Assembly: GCF_026151205.1 (NCBI RefSeq)
Contig: NC_087073.1
Location: 14,837,837 to 14,901,836 of the forward strand
DNA: 64,000 nucleotides
Origin: Bolinopsis microptera
Taxonomy: Eukaryota; Ctenophora; Tentaculata; Lobata; Bolinopsidae
Direction: 5' to 3'
The position numbers were made by a program, and so were the translations under genes. The notes beneath the pieces are model-generated. The model searched no databases. It was given only the letters and a program-made list of their open reading frames with translations, and was not told where the DNA came from. The stretch's first letter is position 1, and each line of letters begins with the position of its first letter. Shown here piece by piece: positions 23,454 to 35,100 of this stretch.

Positions 23454-25610
23454 TGTCGCCCACGTTCCTGACTAGCCTGCGCAAAGTTATTTTTCGAGAT
23501 ATTCTGAATTAAATTATTATTGGCGCTGAACCGATCAATTAAATCGTTAATTTCACCATGTTGCATGTGTCGTATCCCACTACACACTAGGCACTAATTG
23601 ATAGCATACTATTTCGAGTTAGTGTTACTACTTTGCACAGATCCGTGTCATATCAAAATGCATAAAAAATAAGCATATAGTTGATTCACGATGTCAATCC
23701 TTCGCATCTCGCCGATCTGCATACGAGAAGCATTATTTGATGCGCGCGCGACCCAGTAGTGCATCGCGCTACAAGCATATACAGTTACATAATAGAAATA
23801 TATAGTTACATAATAGAAATATACTGTATACACGATTTTCAAATTCAATCAATATGGAATTAACTGGGCGGATCTCGGCTTACCGGCTTTTACTAATTCG
23901 CTCGCCCAAAAATTTCACGTGATTTTGGTTTTTATGGTTTTGCAGCCGGCCGTACAAAACGGTTTTACAATAACCCTAATTCCAACGACCAACCCTAGGC
24001 CTAACCATAACCCCGAAGCTAACCATAACCCTTACCACAACCCTAACCCTAACCCGGGCCCTAAACAATCGAATTCATGTTTTACTAGCCTGTCACGTGA
24101 CCAAAACGTTTTTTTGCCCATAACTCTCCGTGGAAGCATTTTCCCAGGAAACCTTACTGGCTGGAGCCTAACTTTGAAAGTAAAAGAGATAGAAACGTCT
24201 GGTTTTCAATAAAATGTTCGCCTTGTAAAAATAACGTTTCCCCCCAGGGGGAAAATTAAAAACAACGTAGATTTTGAATTATCGCGAAAAGTCATATTTT
24301 AGGTCATATAAAACTGCGCAGGTTTAACTTTGCAGATTGTTGTTCTCTGATTGGCTGAATCGTATCACGTGGTACGCGGTACAATTGCATCTTTGGAATG
24401 TTTGAAGCGTACAAATGCAATGAACTCACGAGCGCGCGCGGAGCTCAACAAGCTGTGAAAAGGCGATCACCCTGTAGTAATATCGCTAGCCGGTAAGGTC
24501 TGCTGGGTTTACCCTACGTCATGTGGGGTGATTAGGTAGTGCGCCATCGACAGTGAGCCGCGCGTGCCGACTGTAGGATGGTTTTTTAGCGCTAATTTCG
24601 GCCAGCACAATTTTCTTCAAACAAATAGATATTGAGTATTCTTCCCGACCTCCAATTGCAACAAAAATTGGTAAGCTTACTCATAGACTTACAAGGAAAG
24701 TGTCCGAAAAGTTTAAAGCATATCCAACCATCAGACATTATGTTCATGTTACAGCTAAAAGCAGCGTATTTTGTCCCATTTTGAACACTATATCAACTCC
24801 GATATCCATCAAATTTTTCGGACAGTTGTGAAAGCTTTATTGGAAGGTCGTCGTCAATTTTCAGAATGATCTCATTCACAATTCAAGTGTCAAGGAACCG
24901 AAGATATATCCGAATAATACGACAAAAATCAACGAATTTGGTCAAATTACGCGACTTTTACTCCAAAAGCCGCGCACCATCAAATATGGCACCTAGGCGA
25001 AACTCACTGATCTTTCCAAAAAGGTATAAAAATAAACAAATAGTATGACAAATTTGGTATTGTGAAAATTCTCACAGTCTTTAGAAAACAGTGGTACAAA
25101 AACTTTTAAAACCCGAGCAAGTTCATTTTTATCGTGCACCCCTTTTACTTAGGGTGATTCGGAATCAGCGTCCAAAAATACACAGATTTTGTAGCGCGAT
25201 GCACTACTGGGTCGCGCGCGCATCAAATAATGCTTCTCGCATCGGTAGATCGGCGAGATGCACCACTGTGCCTCACCGAGCTGCGAAGGATTGACATCGT
25301 GAATCAAACACAGATTCAGATCAATTTCACACCCAAAGGACCTTTTCACAAGAATTTTCTTAAAATTTGGGCGAGCGATTTAGTACTAGTAGGAGCGCGG
25401 CCTACTATACCTGCTACCACTCCGTCATACTCATATCTGATATTTGGAGGACTTCGCCGCTTCGACGCGCCGCGCAAACTAGCATTCTTGCTTCGCAGAG
25501 CAACGATCTCGATGGGTTGACACCGTCAATCAAATCTGATATCTGCATGCATGCTCATAAACAGTAAATCTTGGGGTCCCCAGGTTGTATAAAATATGAT
25601 AAAATACGCT
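23454..25610. repeat. Dispersed non-autonomous element, long copy, with internal inverted repeat
   Basis: It interrupts the left copy of the segmental duplication. Its two ends match the short copy at 3389-3765. Inside, about 23690-23780 and 25190-25310 are inverted copies (GATGTCAATCCTTCGCA and TGCGAAGGATTGACATC; TTTGATGCGCGCGCGACCCA and its complement). No transposase or reverse transcriptase frame is visible. Likely a foldback or MITE-like element whose family I cannot name. Confidence 0.7.
23965..24062. repeat. Degenerate telomere-like (CCCTAA) interstitial repeat
   Basis: A run of CCCTAA/ACCCTAAC and variants such as CCATAACC and CCTAGGCCTAA lies inside the dispersed element. The metazoan telomere unit is TTAGGG, so this may be a coincidence of composition or a captured telomeric stretch. 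It is too degenerate to be an active telomere seed. Confidence 0.55.
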
Positions 25611-25832
25611 CTGTTAGTGTTAAGTAACTTGGCTAACTTACAAATATCAATCCGACGAAAACCACTTTTATTCGATTTATCAACCGAATATGTATTGAGT
25701 ACGATCGAATCGAACGAACGATCGATTGATTGAACACCAAATGTAAATTAAATTTAAAGTTACAGCTAATCTGCTGGACGGCCAGAAAACGCGACCTTTC
25801 GCTTACTCAACTATTTTAAACTCCTTAACCCA

Positions 25833-26363
25833 TGCGTCTGGAGCTTGTAATTGTTGAACAGTCCAAATGAAACTTGATTTTATCACCTTGAAAACGGATA
25901 AATAATTGGATATCAATTTATAAACTTGATACAATAACAGCTGACAGAAAATTACACAAAAATTAAGCCACATAAAAATCAAAATTCCAGAAGGAATATA
26001 AAATATCATCACCCAATTGTTTAACAATTTTATCGATATTTCATAAAGTAATGCATTTCATTTAGAAATGGTTTAATGTTAACGCTTCTGAATAAAAATG
26101 AAAAGATATACTGTTAGGTAAACTAGCCTTGGGGGCTACTACAAAATATGTGAGCGATCTCATATTTTTATAAAAACGTATAAAAGAAGATTTCTTCATA
26201 TTTCTCTGAATTGAAATTAGAATAAATTACTTTTAAAATGGGATAAATCCTATAAAATCAGTTAAATTTAATCAAGTCGAGACTATGACTCAATAAGCAG
26301 AGCATTGCTGTAGTTAATCTGCAAAAACAGTCAATACTCAGTAAGATCTCTTAAAAACTGCAC
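25833..26363. other. 3' flank of the acyl-CoA dehydrogenase gene, no gene seen
   Basis: AT-rich sequence between the duplicated block at 25732-25832 and the stop codon at 26364. No exon supported. Confidence 0.4.
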
Positions 26364-28268
26364 TCATCGCATGTCAGGTGAGGTGCCCATGAATTTGCAA
26401 AGAATACTCAACATCACTTCATCTGCTCCACCTCCGATGGACATTAGCCTCAAATCCCGGAACATCTTGGAGACAAGGACGTCGTCCGTATAACCCATAC
26501 CTGTGGATATTGATTTGAGAAACCTGGCCTCTTGACAGTATCAAAATACTTAGGTGTGGAACATTTACAAATCGTGGTTTTAATATTTCAGTTTTAATAC
26601 AATAAGTTCTGCAAGAAATCATGACAAAGGAATGTGCATTACCTCCCCAGAACTGGAGACAACCATCTGTAAGTTGTCTAGCTAATCTAGCAGACTTCAA
26701 TTTCAACATTGTAGCAAGAGGGGTGATGTCTTCTCCGGCTATATAGTCGTCAATACACTTATAATACAGAGCCCGAACACACTCCAACTGAAAAAGAGGA
26801 TTAATTGATTTAGCTGATTATCATTAACAAGCTGATTAATAAGATGATGAAATATCAGAACCCGATGAGAAAAATAAATATATTATTAAATTTCAAACTT
26901 TGAAACTATACCTCGGTTTGAAACTCAGCCAGCTTGTAATGGACGTACTGGTTATCAAGGATAGACTTTCCAAACGCCTGTCTCTGCGATGTGTACTCAA
27001 TAGTCTCTGCCATGCACCTATCCATTGCTGCTATCGTACCCGCCGCTATGTAGCTGAAACATCACGGAATAAGCTACTTGATCTAATTGTATGATCATAA
27101 GTAAAATGGTAAATGTAAAAGTGAAAAGGGGCAGAGTTAAATGTTAAGGAGGTAAACTAACATGCGTTCGTTCTGGAATGTCTGCATCTGGTAAGTGAAA
27201 CCCTTTCCTTCCTCTCCGATAATGTGATCGTGTGGAATTCGGACATTATCAAACGTTATCTCTGCTGTGTCAGAGGCGTGCATGCCCATCTTATCTATCA
27301 CCCTGAGCAGATAGAGATTACGGCATGTTAGTGATGGTTTTGCTTTGATTTATTCTTTACAAGGGCAGTATTTCTATACTGAGGAATTAAGGTTTCCAGC
27401 ACCAGTATGAGTTAAATTATAGTCTTATCATGATAGAGGAAGAGTAGATATTAACCACCAACCTGTGAACTGCCACCCCAGGGGTATCCATAGGGACACA
27501 AAACTGAGACTTGTTCCGGTGATGGTCTCCCTTAGAAGTGTTCGCCAGCAGACACATCCAATCAGCTTGTGCTCCGTTTGTGGTCCACATCTTCCCGCCG
27601 TTAATGACCCAATCGTCCCCATCCCTTCGCGCAGTGGTCTTCAGTGAAGCAACATCTGACCCTCCACCAACCTCACTAACTCCCAAACAAGCCACCTTCT
27701 CTCCGGAGATGGTGGGTCTCAAGAACAACTCTTTCAACTTCTTAGTGCCGTGTTTTACAAGTACTGGGGTGGCGATGTCACATTGGATGCCAATACCCAT
27801 CCCTACTCCCCCTGAGTTGATATACGCGTACGTTTCAGCAGCCACAGCTTCGTAGCTGATGTCCAAACCCATTCCTCCATACTCGACTGGTTTGGAGATA
27901 CCCAGGTAGCCTGCATCCCCTGAAATATCAATCTGGATTAACAATCTAAAATAATAAAAACGACATTATAAATTAAAAATAGTCTTAGCGTCAGTGTTGA
28001 ATTTTTTGATTACATTTTAAAAAAAAATTAACACGATTCATTTTACGTAAGCACTTAAATGGAGAAGGAACACACCTAGTATTTTAAACACTTCATGAGC
28101 TGGGAAACTCTTTTGCTCCTCCCACTTCGCACAGTGCGGGTTTATCTCCTTCTCTATTAGTTTCAGGAGGTTCTCTCTCAGAGCCTCGTGTTCTGCAGTG
28201 GGAGTGAAGTTCCTTATCTGGTGTAGTTTTATAGAGTTCCTCAGGCATATACCACCCCTCCGTATCAT
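26364..28268 (-). CDS. Acyl-CoA dehydrogenase, mitochondrial (six exons)
   Basis: Exons in transcript order: 28076-28268, 27463-27919, 27162-27302, 26912-27053, 26643-26787 and 26364-26500 (stop TGA 26366-26364). They join through phases 1, 2, 2, 0 and 1 into one frame of about 404 residues. The N-terminus MIRRGGICLRNSIKLHQIRNF is basic and amphipathic-looking, as in mitochondrial presequences. Family landmarks are LGDAGYLGI, the FAD/substrate loop SEVGGGSDVASLKT, the stretch WVINGGKMWTTNGAQAD, RQAFGKSI, LQFWGG and the C-terminal IGGGADEVM. The catalytic glutamate of the LCAD/IVD subgroup is seen as the E of FQNERI, while the MCAD-type C-terminal glutamate position is not occupied. The enzyme should introduce the alpha-beta double bond in acyl-CoA and pass electrons to ETF. 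The sequence resembles the 'acyl-CoA dehydrogenase 6' type, but chain-length preference cannot be read from it. Confidence 0.92.
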
Positions 28269-29107
28269 CGCAATCCCACTACTAATTAAATGTATCTTAT
28301 TAGTGGAATTTTACAGACTTTTAGTTTTTGGATAAACAGTCAATATGATTAGCATATTTATCATTAAGCTAAAAATTTGAAGAATAGCTGATTAACACTT
28401 TTAAAAAGCTTCTGTTACCAAAAGACTGTCATTTATGCTTCATTAACCCCCTCTAGAAGTAGAAGAACAATAAGACAACGTGTTCAACTTCGAACAAAAA
28501 TAAACGTAAACTATAATCAGTAATCAACAGTTATATAATGTTATACAGTCAAAATATAATTAAATAGTTCTATCTACAAAGGGGAATTAGGTGAATGAAA
28601 ATGACTATTCACATCTAATTTACATCTTTCAATAAAATATAATATGATAACTTATTAATTATTTACATGCTGTTCTGAGGGACTTCACCCTTGTCTGTTA
28701 TAAAATATATGGATAAAAATCAAGTTAAAAATATGTGATAACATTCTTTAACGCTGGTCCTAGACCTGTGACGTAAAACCCATATTGATGCTTTTCATAC
28801 AAACAAGTTAAACCAAATTCTTTATGTCATGTATCCTGGGTATGGACATGATATATAAAGACAATATTATGTGTATTGTGCATTGTGTCAAAGACATCAT
28901 TGATTTGCACACAGTAAACTGTGATCATCGATTGAAAACCACGGAAATTTAATGATAGGCTGATGTTCTTAAACAATCAAAAAAACTAATCCCATGACAT
29001 ATAAGACCAAATTGACCCTTCACACTGCAATAACAGCTTACTGATCTTAATTTAAATTTACAATGCACATCGAAAAAATTAAACTCCAACAAAAAGTAAA
29101 CAGATCT
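28269..29107. other. Intergenic space between two minus-strand genes
   Basis: About 840 bases that must hold the acyl-CoA dehydrogenase promoter and the 3' untranslated region of the tri-PDZ gene. AT-rich, without a gene I can support. Confidence 0.45.
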
Positions 29108-32100
29108 CTACACATAATGTTCATCCTCATCTCGAGCAGGATTAATAGGTTTAAACCCGCCAAATTGGACCTTTCTATCGCCGGTTACAGCGGCCCGCTC
29201 ACGGCGCCCCATTACTCTCCCTGGAGTCCCTCTATTGGAAGAAGATTGAGCCGAAGAAGAAGGAGCTGGCGAGATCTGAGGGGAGCGGCCAACCACTCTG
29301 GGTCTTGGGGAGGGAGCTTGTCGAGGGGTTTGTGGGGTTGGTCGCTGGAGCGAGGGTGCAGGACTTGCTCTGTAGTCAGGATACCTAGCCTGGATATTCT
29401 CATACTCTGACGAGACCACTGAGGAGCGGTGTAGGTTCTCGTATGTGGGAAGAGGCGGTGCTGTAGTAGCGGAGGTGTTTAGGGAGGGGTGTGGAGTTGG
29501 CACTGGCCTGCTTTTGCTTGGGGTACTGTAACTACTTTCAGCGAAACTGCTCTCCAAGCTGACCGGCATGGGTAGGATGTTTGTTGGGATTGTGTTGTGA
29601 GATACCCGGACCGGACCTCGTATCACGTCTCGATTACTTGACCTAAGAGACTTGAGACTACTCTCAGTAGTTAAGGACCTGTCTAGTGACCAATCTGTGT
29701 TTATCAGATTCATTGACGGGCTCCCGTAACCTCGAGGGAAAGGTTGGAGAACTCTTGGCCTCTCGTCAAAACTAGAGATAGGACTGCGACCTCTAACAGG
29801 AGATCTATCGACGGAGCTTGTCCTGGGAGAAGAGCCAATGCTAGGATCTCTGGGTAAACTCTCAATAGAACCAGCGCTGGTGTTAGATCTAGAGGGAGAT
29901 GGTGGAAGACTGAATTTTACACTTCTCTCAGTTACTTCGTCTTCGGTTTGTCCCGGTAGAGGGTAGGGCGTCGGTGGTCTCGGAGGTTGGTACGGCGAAA
30001 AGTTGGGATGTACAAACACAGTAAGAGTGATTTCTCCAACACAGCCGGCAAGGATTTCAACCGCCTGCTTAAGTCCCAGACCTGAGAGCGCTACGTCGTT
30101 CACCTGAAAGAGAAGGCGAAATTAAATACATTAGAAAATGAAATAGGTAAATAAGTTAAAACCCTGTTCATATGAAAAAATCTGTAGAGGAAAAGCAGCA
30201 ACACTGATTATTTGATCATTATCCCGGACCTAATATCTGATTGAATTCATCACACCAGTGCAGAAGATACAGTTTTTCCAGTTATGAGTTTGATTGTCCT
30301 CGATTTGTTCGCTTATAATTAGCTTTTAGTACAAGTAAAACTACAAATTCGGGTCCGGGTCTCGGAAAGTGGTAAGAATAAATAGAAAATATTTTTTTGT
30401 GTTTATGGAATATATATTTTTTTGTACTTTTTGGGTTTTTTTTCAGTTTTTTTTCACCTTTTTTAATAACAACAATAATAAGTAATAAATAATGTGAAAT
30501 GCAATTTTGTTTCTTCGACGTCAGTTTTGCCTCGATCTTCGGAGGGAACTTCAATCATTTCTCTTTGTGATGTTTTCATTAGCAGCTTATAAAACTACAA
30601 GAGTTGTATATCAGTTTCGGTCTTCTTTAGACTTTAAGTTTCCTTTTTTATTCTCTAAACACCTCTTCATAGTCTTGTCATAGGGTTCATGTTCATGAGT
30701 GGAATGAACTGTGTGTTGGTTCCACTGAACAGCTCGTCAAAGTCTGCCCAGTTGGCCTCAGTTGGCCTCAGCCGTTCCATGGTGTCACGGACAAAAGTCT
30801 TTACCATCTTTGATGATGCAGTAAGACTGTCTCCCACCGAAGTAGTCCGACTATCGACTGCGTACGCAGCTCTTCGGAAATTCATTTTTCTGTTGAAAGA
30901 GTTCCTGATCTTCGTTCGGAAACTCTTCTTCCTTCTTCCATTGGGGAGTAAATTAAAGGAAGGCATGGCTTTAGTCTCTTCACAACTTGTGAAGGATTCG
31001 GTCCAATCAGCACATCCAAGAACCTCCGTATCTTCTCCAATAAATCCTGGAAGAGCGAAGGAGCTATTTCTTTCCTCGCGAGAATTTGAACCGGGAGATA
31101 TGGCAGGAACCGAAAAATCGGGTTCGATGTTGATGCTTTCAACCTCTGTGATCTCGTAACTAGATCTTTTGTTGAAGAGTGTAGAGAAAACCATTTTAAA
31201 TGATTTAGGATAGTTATACGAGTTGTCTTTTCAAGCGTATGAATGTGGAAATATCAAAATTGATAATTAGCACGTGCGAAGTGTCCTATTAGTAGGGGAT
31301 CAATAGGTTACCTAGCAATTTCATCTTTATGAAGGAGCATCTAAGCACAACCTACTGAAGAATCTGCTAAATAGCTTGACAAACTTACAAATATCAATCT
31401 GACGAAAACCACTTTTATTCGATTTATCAACCGAATATGTATCGAATAAGATAGAATCGAACGAACGATCGATTAATTAATCATAAAAGCTATGTTTTTA
31501 TTTTGCGCGTGGTGTAACGTCGCGTACGTACGTACGTGACATTAACACTGCCACCTGACGATTTTGTTGCTTTCCGTGACAAAATGTCCTCGCGCCTGCC
31601 TGCAAGATAAACGTCACGTGGTTCCCTCGACAGAAGTGTACAGATTAGGAATTCAAACTACATATAATATTTTGTTAAAATCTTAATGGACTCACCATGT
31701 ACAAAGTAAGTCCCTTTATCAGACCATATTTGGCGACAAGCCCGTTAGGGTCGACAGTACTGATGATAACAGATTTGTCATCCTCCACCTTACTAACCGC
31801 CACCATCATCCCCAAACTTTGTCCAACTTTTCGTTTTATCCTGACTTCCTGAAACAACAGACAACCATTGGTACAGAGCTCTATACTTATAACTAACGTG
31901 GGTATCTACAATCTACATTGTGTCTACAAAAGAACAATGTGTACAATGGTTTGTATGTAAATTACGTAGAAGGGGCTCCTCCTTATGTAAGAAGCGTGAA
32001 CAGGTGGATCTATATCCACATAATATAGTGTCGGCACATAGCTGGGATTCCTGGGCGCGTTCTGGTTAATGATTTCTGTTACCGTCCTTAACTAGATTTG

Positions 32101-35100
32101 TAGCACTCAGCAATTTATAGATAATGATATTCAATATTGTTATGTGTGTAGGAAATTGATGGGGAAAAGGCCGGAAGAAATAAGAAGAAATTGTTTGTAT
32201 AATGGTCAGTTTTGCAACTATTATTTTATTTTGTCGTTATAGCGCTGTTTATCAGAATTTATGAAATATTTCAGGTTCTGTGTCTAGATGATACGAGCCT
32301 CACACCAGAATACAGTAGCAGTAACAGTAGATAGTAACATGAGCTAGACATGTGACATGTGACATGTGACACTCACGTGTTTCTTGGGCCGCGCAAGCTC
32401 AAGTTTCACTGACGGATTATCGTCTGTCAGAAGGGGTTTAACTTCGTCACACATTATATCCACACCTATTTCTAAACTGTTTATCTGAAATAAAGTCAAT
32501 GTTAACAATTCTGGTCAAAACAAAACTAACAGCCCAATCGGCAATCACTCTTCTGATTCTACAACATTTATACTATTTATATTATTTAAACAATTATAAC
32601 ATAACCTGTTCTTAGTCAACGAAACAATTTAAAATGCAAAGTCCCATAGACTAAAAACTGAAACAATTACTCTTAAATATGCAAATGTATTTTTATCTCA
32701 GTCACATGAAGAAATCTAATGATACTGACGCACGAAATATATTGCATTGATGATATAAATAGACATATTTTACTTGACCATCATTGCAAGTGATCAGCTG
32801 TACACAACAGTTTTGATGATACCAAACAAGGAAGAAAAAATATAATAAAGCATATTAAATACAAAGGATATTCATTAAAACTAAATATGAAATAAACAGC
32901 TACCTTTACAATCTGGTCATGTAGAAGCGGTCTACCGTACAATTCAGCAGGACTGCCAGGTTTGATGGAATGTACGAAGAGAGCACCTTGTAGCGTGTCC
33001 GTTCCGTACGTTAGATCAATTCCTAGCATTCCTTCTCTTTTCGTCAGTATTATTTCCTGTTAGAGACGGAGTTAGAGAGTGGTTATAACTATAATATCTG
33101 TCTCTGACCCTGGTAATAATGCACGGAGGACACCAGTAACGCGGGTACCATGGCCTCACAGTCACATGAGCTGAAAAAAGTTAAACCCAGTCGTAGAGAG
33201 GAATAGCTTACTCAGGCACATGTGAGAATACTACCAGCATTGACCCCGGAATATGTGGAGAATTGCGTACGTGGGTAAAATCACCTTCGAAGACTCATCC
33301 GAGAAAATATATAGTACAGTAATCTACTATAATATAGTCTATAGAACAGACACGTGTCATTATCACTTATCAGTGTAGTTTAGAGATAATTGATATGGTA
33401 TGTCGGTATGATCAATGATCATACAATATCATGATCAAGCCTTGCAATAAAGACTAGATGCTGACCGATATCTGCTGTCAGTCTTCATCTCCAAACCAAT
33501 TGCCTCTAACTCTAACTTGATAAGTTAAACGGTGATAAGTGATTATGATAGCTAAAACCGACCACTCTAAGTTTTAGCTATAGCTTCAGCTACTACGTAT
33601 AGGGTGTGTAGTTGACTGTCAGCAATATAGATCAGTAGATTACATTCCCATCACATTCCTCTAAAGACAAATAAGAAGCATATTGTGCTTATAATTGTAT
33701 ATCATGTACGACTCATCACGGTTGTGATGCTGCCTACACGATAAATATAATGGCCTGAAATTCCAACATATCCATGGTTTTTTGCGCTTATCCTGCAGAA
33801 ATTCCCATCAGATTAGACACTGTCATCCAAGGTGCTCATAACGAATCTCGTACAAATTGCATTTCACAAGAACTGTCGTTTGGAAGATCTCAACAGCGAG
33901 CAGTGCTCGGTAATGTAATCGGGTACTTGAGCTGCAGAGCGGGTCCTTTTCATGTAATCCTTAGTATTGCCAGCAAACATGCTGCCACTTAGGACATTGA
34001 ATTAGAGGACAATTGCAACTGTTAACAATATCAGATACCAGTTACAGTTACAAGGGTGAATCATTTATAGTGCTGAAATAAGAGCCAACTAACAGCTTCA
34101 TCAGCTAAATAGTGACCTGATACATTCTTAATTCAGATTTATAGAATTGAAAGCTCTATCTGGTTTAATTAAAGATTGTCTAGGACTCGAAGGCTTGTCA
34201 GTTGTCGGCCATGCTTTGATTAATCTCCGCCTATAGTGGAGGCAAATAATTTTAAATGTTCCTTCCAGAGCATCAATTTATTAAAGAATGACAAACACGC
34301 CCCTGATAAACACCGTGCCGTAATCATACCACCGTATCAAGTAGCGCCAAGTATTATTTTAAAATCTTGCTTGCCTTCCTGTGAACTGATACTGAAACAG
34401 CAAGCAGCCGGCTGCTACACAAACTAAGCCAGTGATTCAAAACAGCCGTTTTAAAACCACTAACTTTAAACTCCGTCTGTACTGGCAAGCGGAGCTGTGT
34501 TTCAGTACAGACAACAATTTCTATCAGGCACGAGAAGCTACTTATTCCAGCAATGTATTGCATGCAAAGCCATTAGCAAAACTCAGTTCCGTAAATTTGC
34601 AAGAAGTCATTCTCCTGAGCACATCAAATCGTCCGAAAGATCACTTGGCCAAATTCCAAGGATCGTTTGAATTGTAAATCTTTTGGTTTCAAATAACAGC
34701 CAGAAATATGTAATCGTAACATCTGGACAATGGACAAAGGTGATTGTGATCCTTGGTCGGCTTTATTCAAAGATTCCGACTTCTGTAGCATTCCCAAGGA
34801 AAAGATAAGGTTAGCATGATATTTGAGAAGAGATTGAAATATCCAATCCGGTCTAACTTGACACGAATTTAATAAACCGTGTGACACAAAACAGGGCTTC
34901 TTAAAGTTCTACATCCCGGACATAATAATGGGACAAACTTATTAGAGTGTAAATGTGTTGGTGGTTGCCATGGTTACTAATGGCCATCGCCTATCACATT
35001 GTGACACAAAGCTATTGAAGTAACTATAAGGTGAGTGTTCCAGGCAGATTTGAGGAACTGAGATTAATTACACAAAGAATGTTAAGTCACCGCACTCTTT

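Larger units (their letters stand above)
20315..25735. repeat. Decayed left copy of a tandem segmental duplication (partner 25732-31490)
   Basis: Four blocks match the neighbouring locus in the same order: 20315-20418 with 25732-25832; about 20425-20751 with 30083-30409; about 22520-23453 with 30410-31313; and about 25630-25735 with 31372-31490. The partner of the second block begins inside the last exon of the tri-PDZ gene, so this copy carries its first 20 or so bases plus the splice site, while the acyl-CoA dehydrogenase gene and the rest of that exon are absent. Two further segments, 20752-22520 and 23454-25610, are found only in this copy; the second is a dispersed repeat and the first contains a foldback. 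Confidence 0.75.

Noticed and set aside
23919-24212. A 97-codon frame rich in Asn/Pro over the CCCTAA tract
   Set aside because: Translation of a degenerate simple repeat; no coding evidence.
26507-26640. Extension of the acyl-CoA dehydrogenase frame through the last intron
   Set aside because: The open frame is accidental; a GT donor at 26642 and an AG acceptor at 26501 restore the family sequence LQFWGG-MGY.
29063-29410. Plus-strand frame over the last exon of the scaffold gene
   Set aside because: Antisense shadow of a Pro/Ser-rich coding exon, which produces Arg/Gly-rich frames on the other strand.
34236-34887. Several short frames in the long scaffold intron
   Set aside because: No family motif, no splice support and overlapping frames on both strands.
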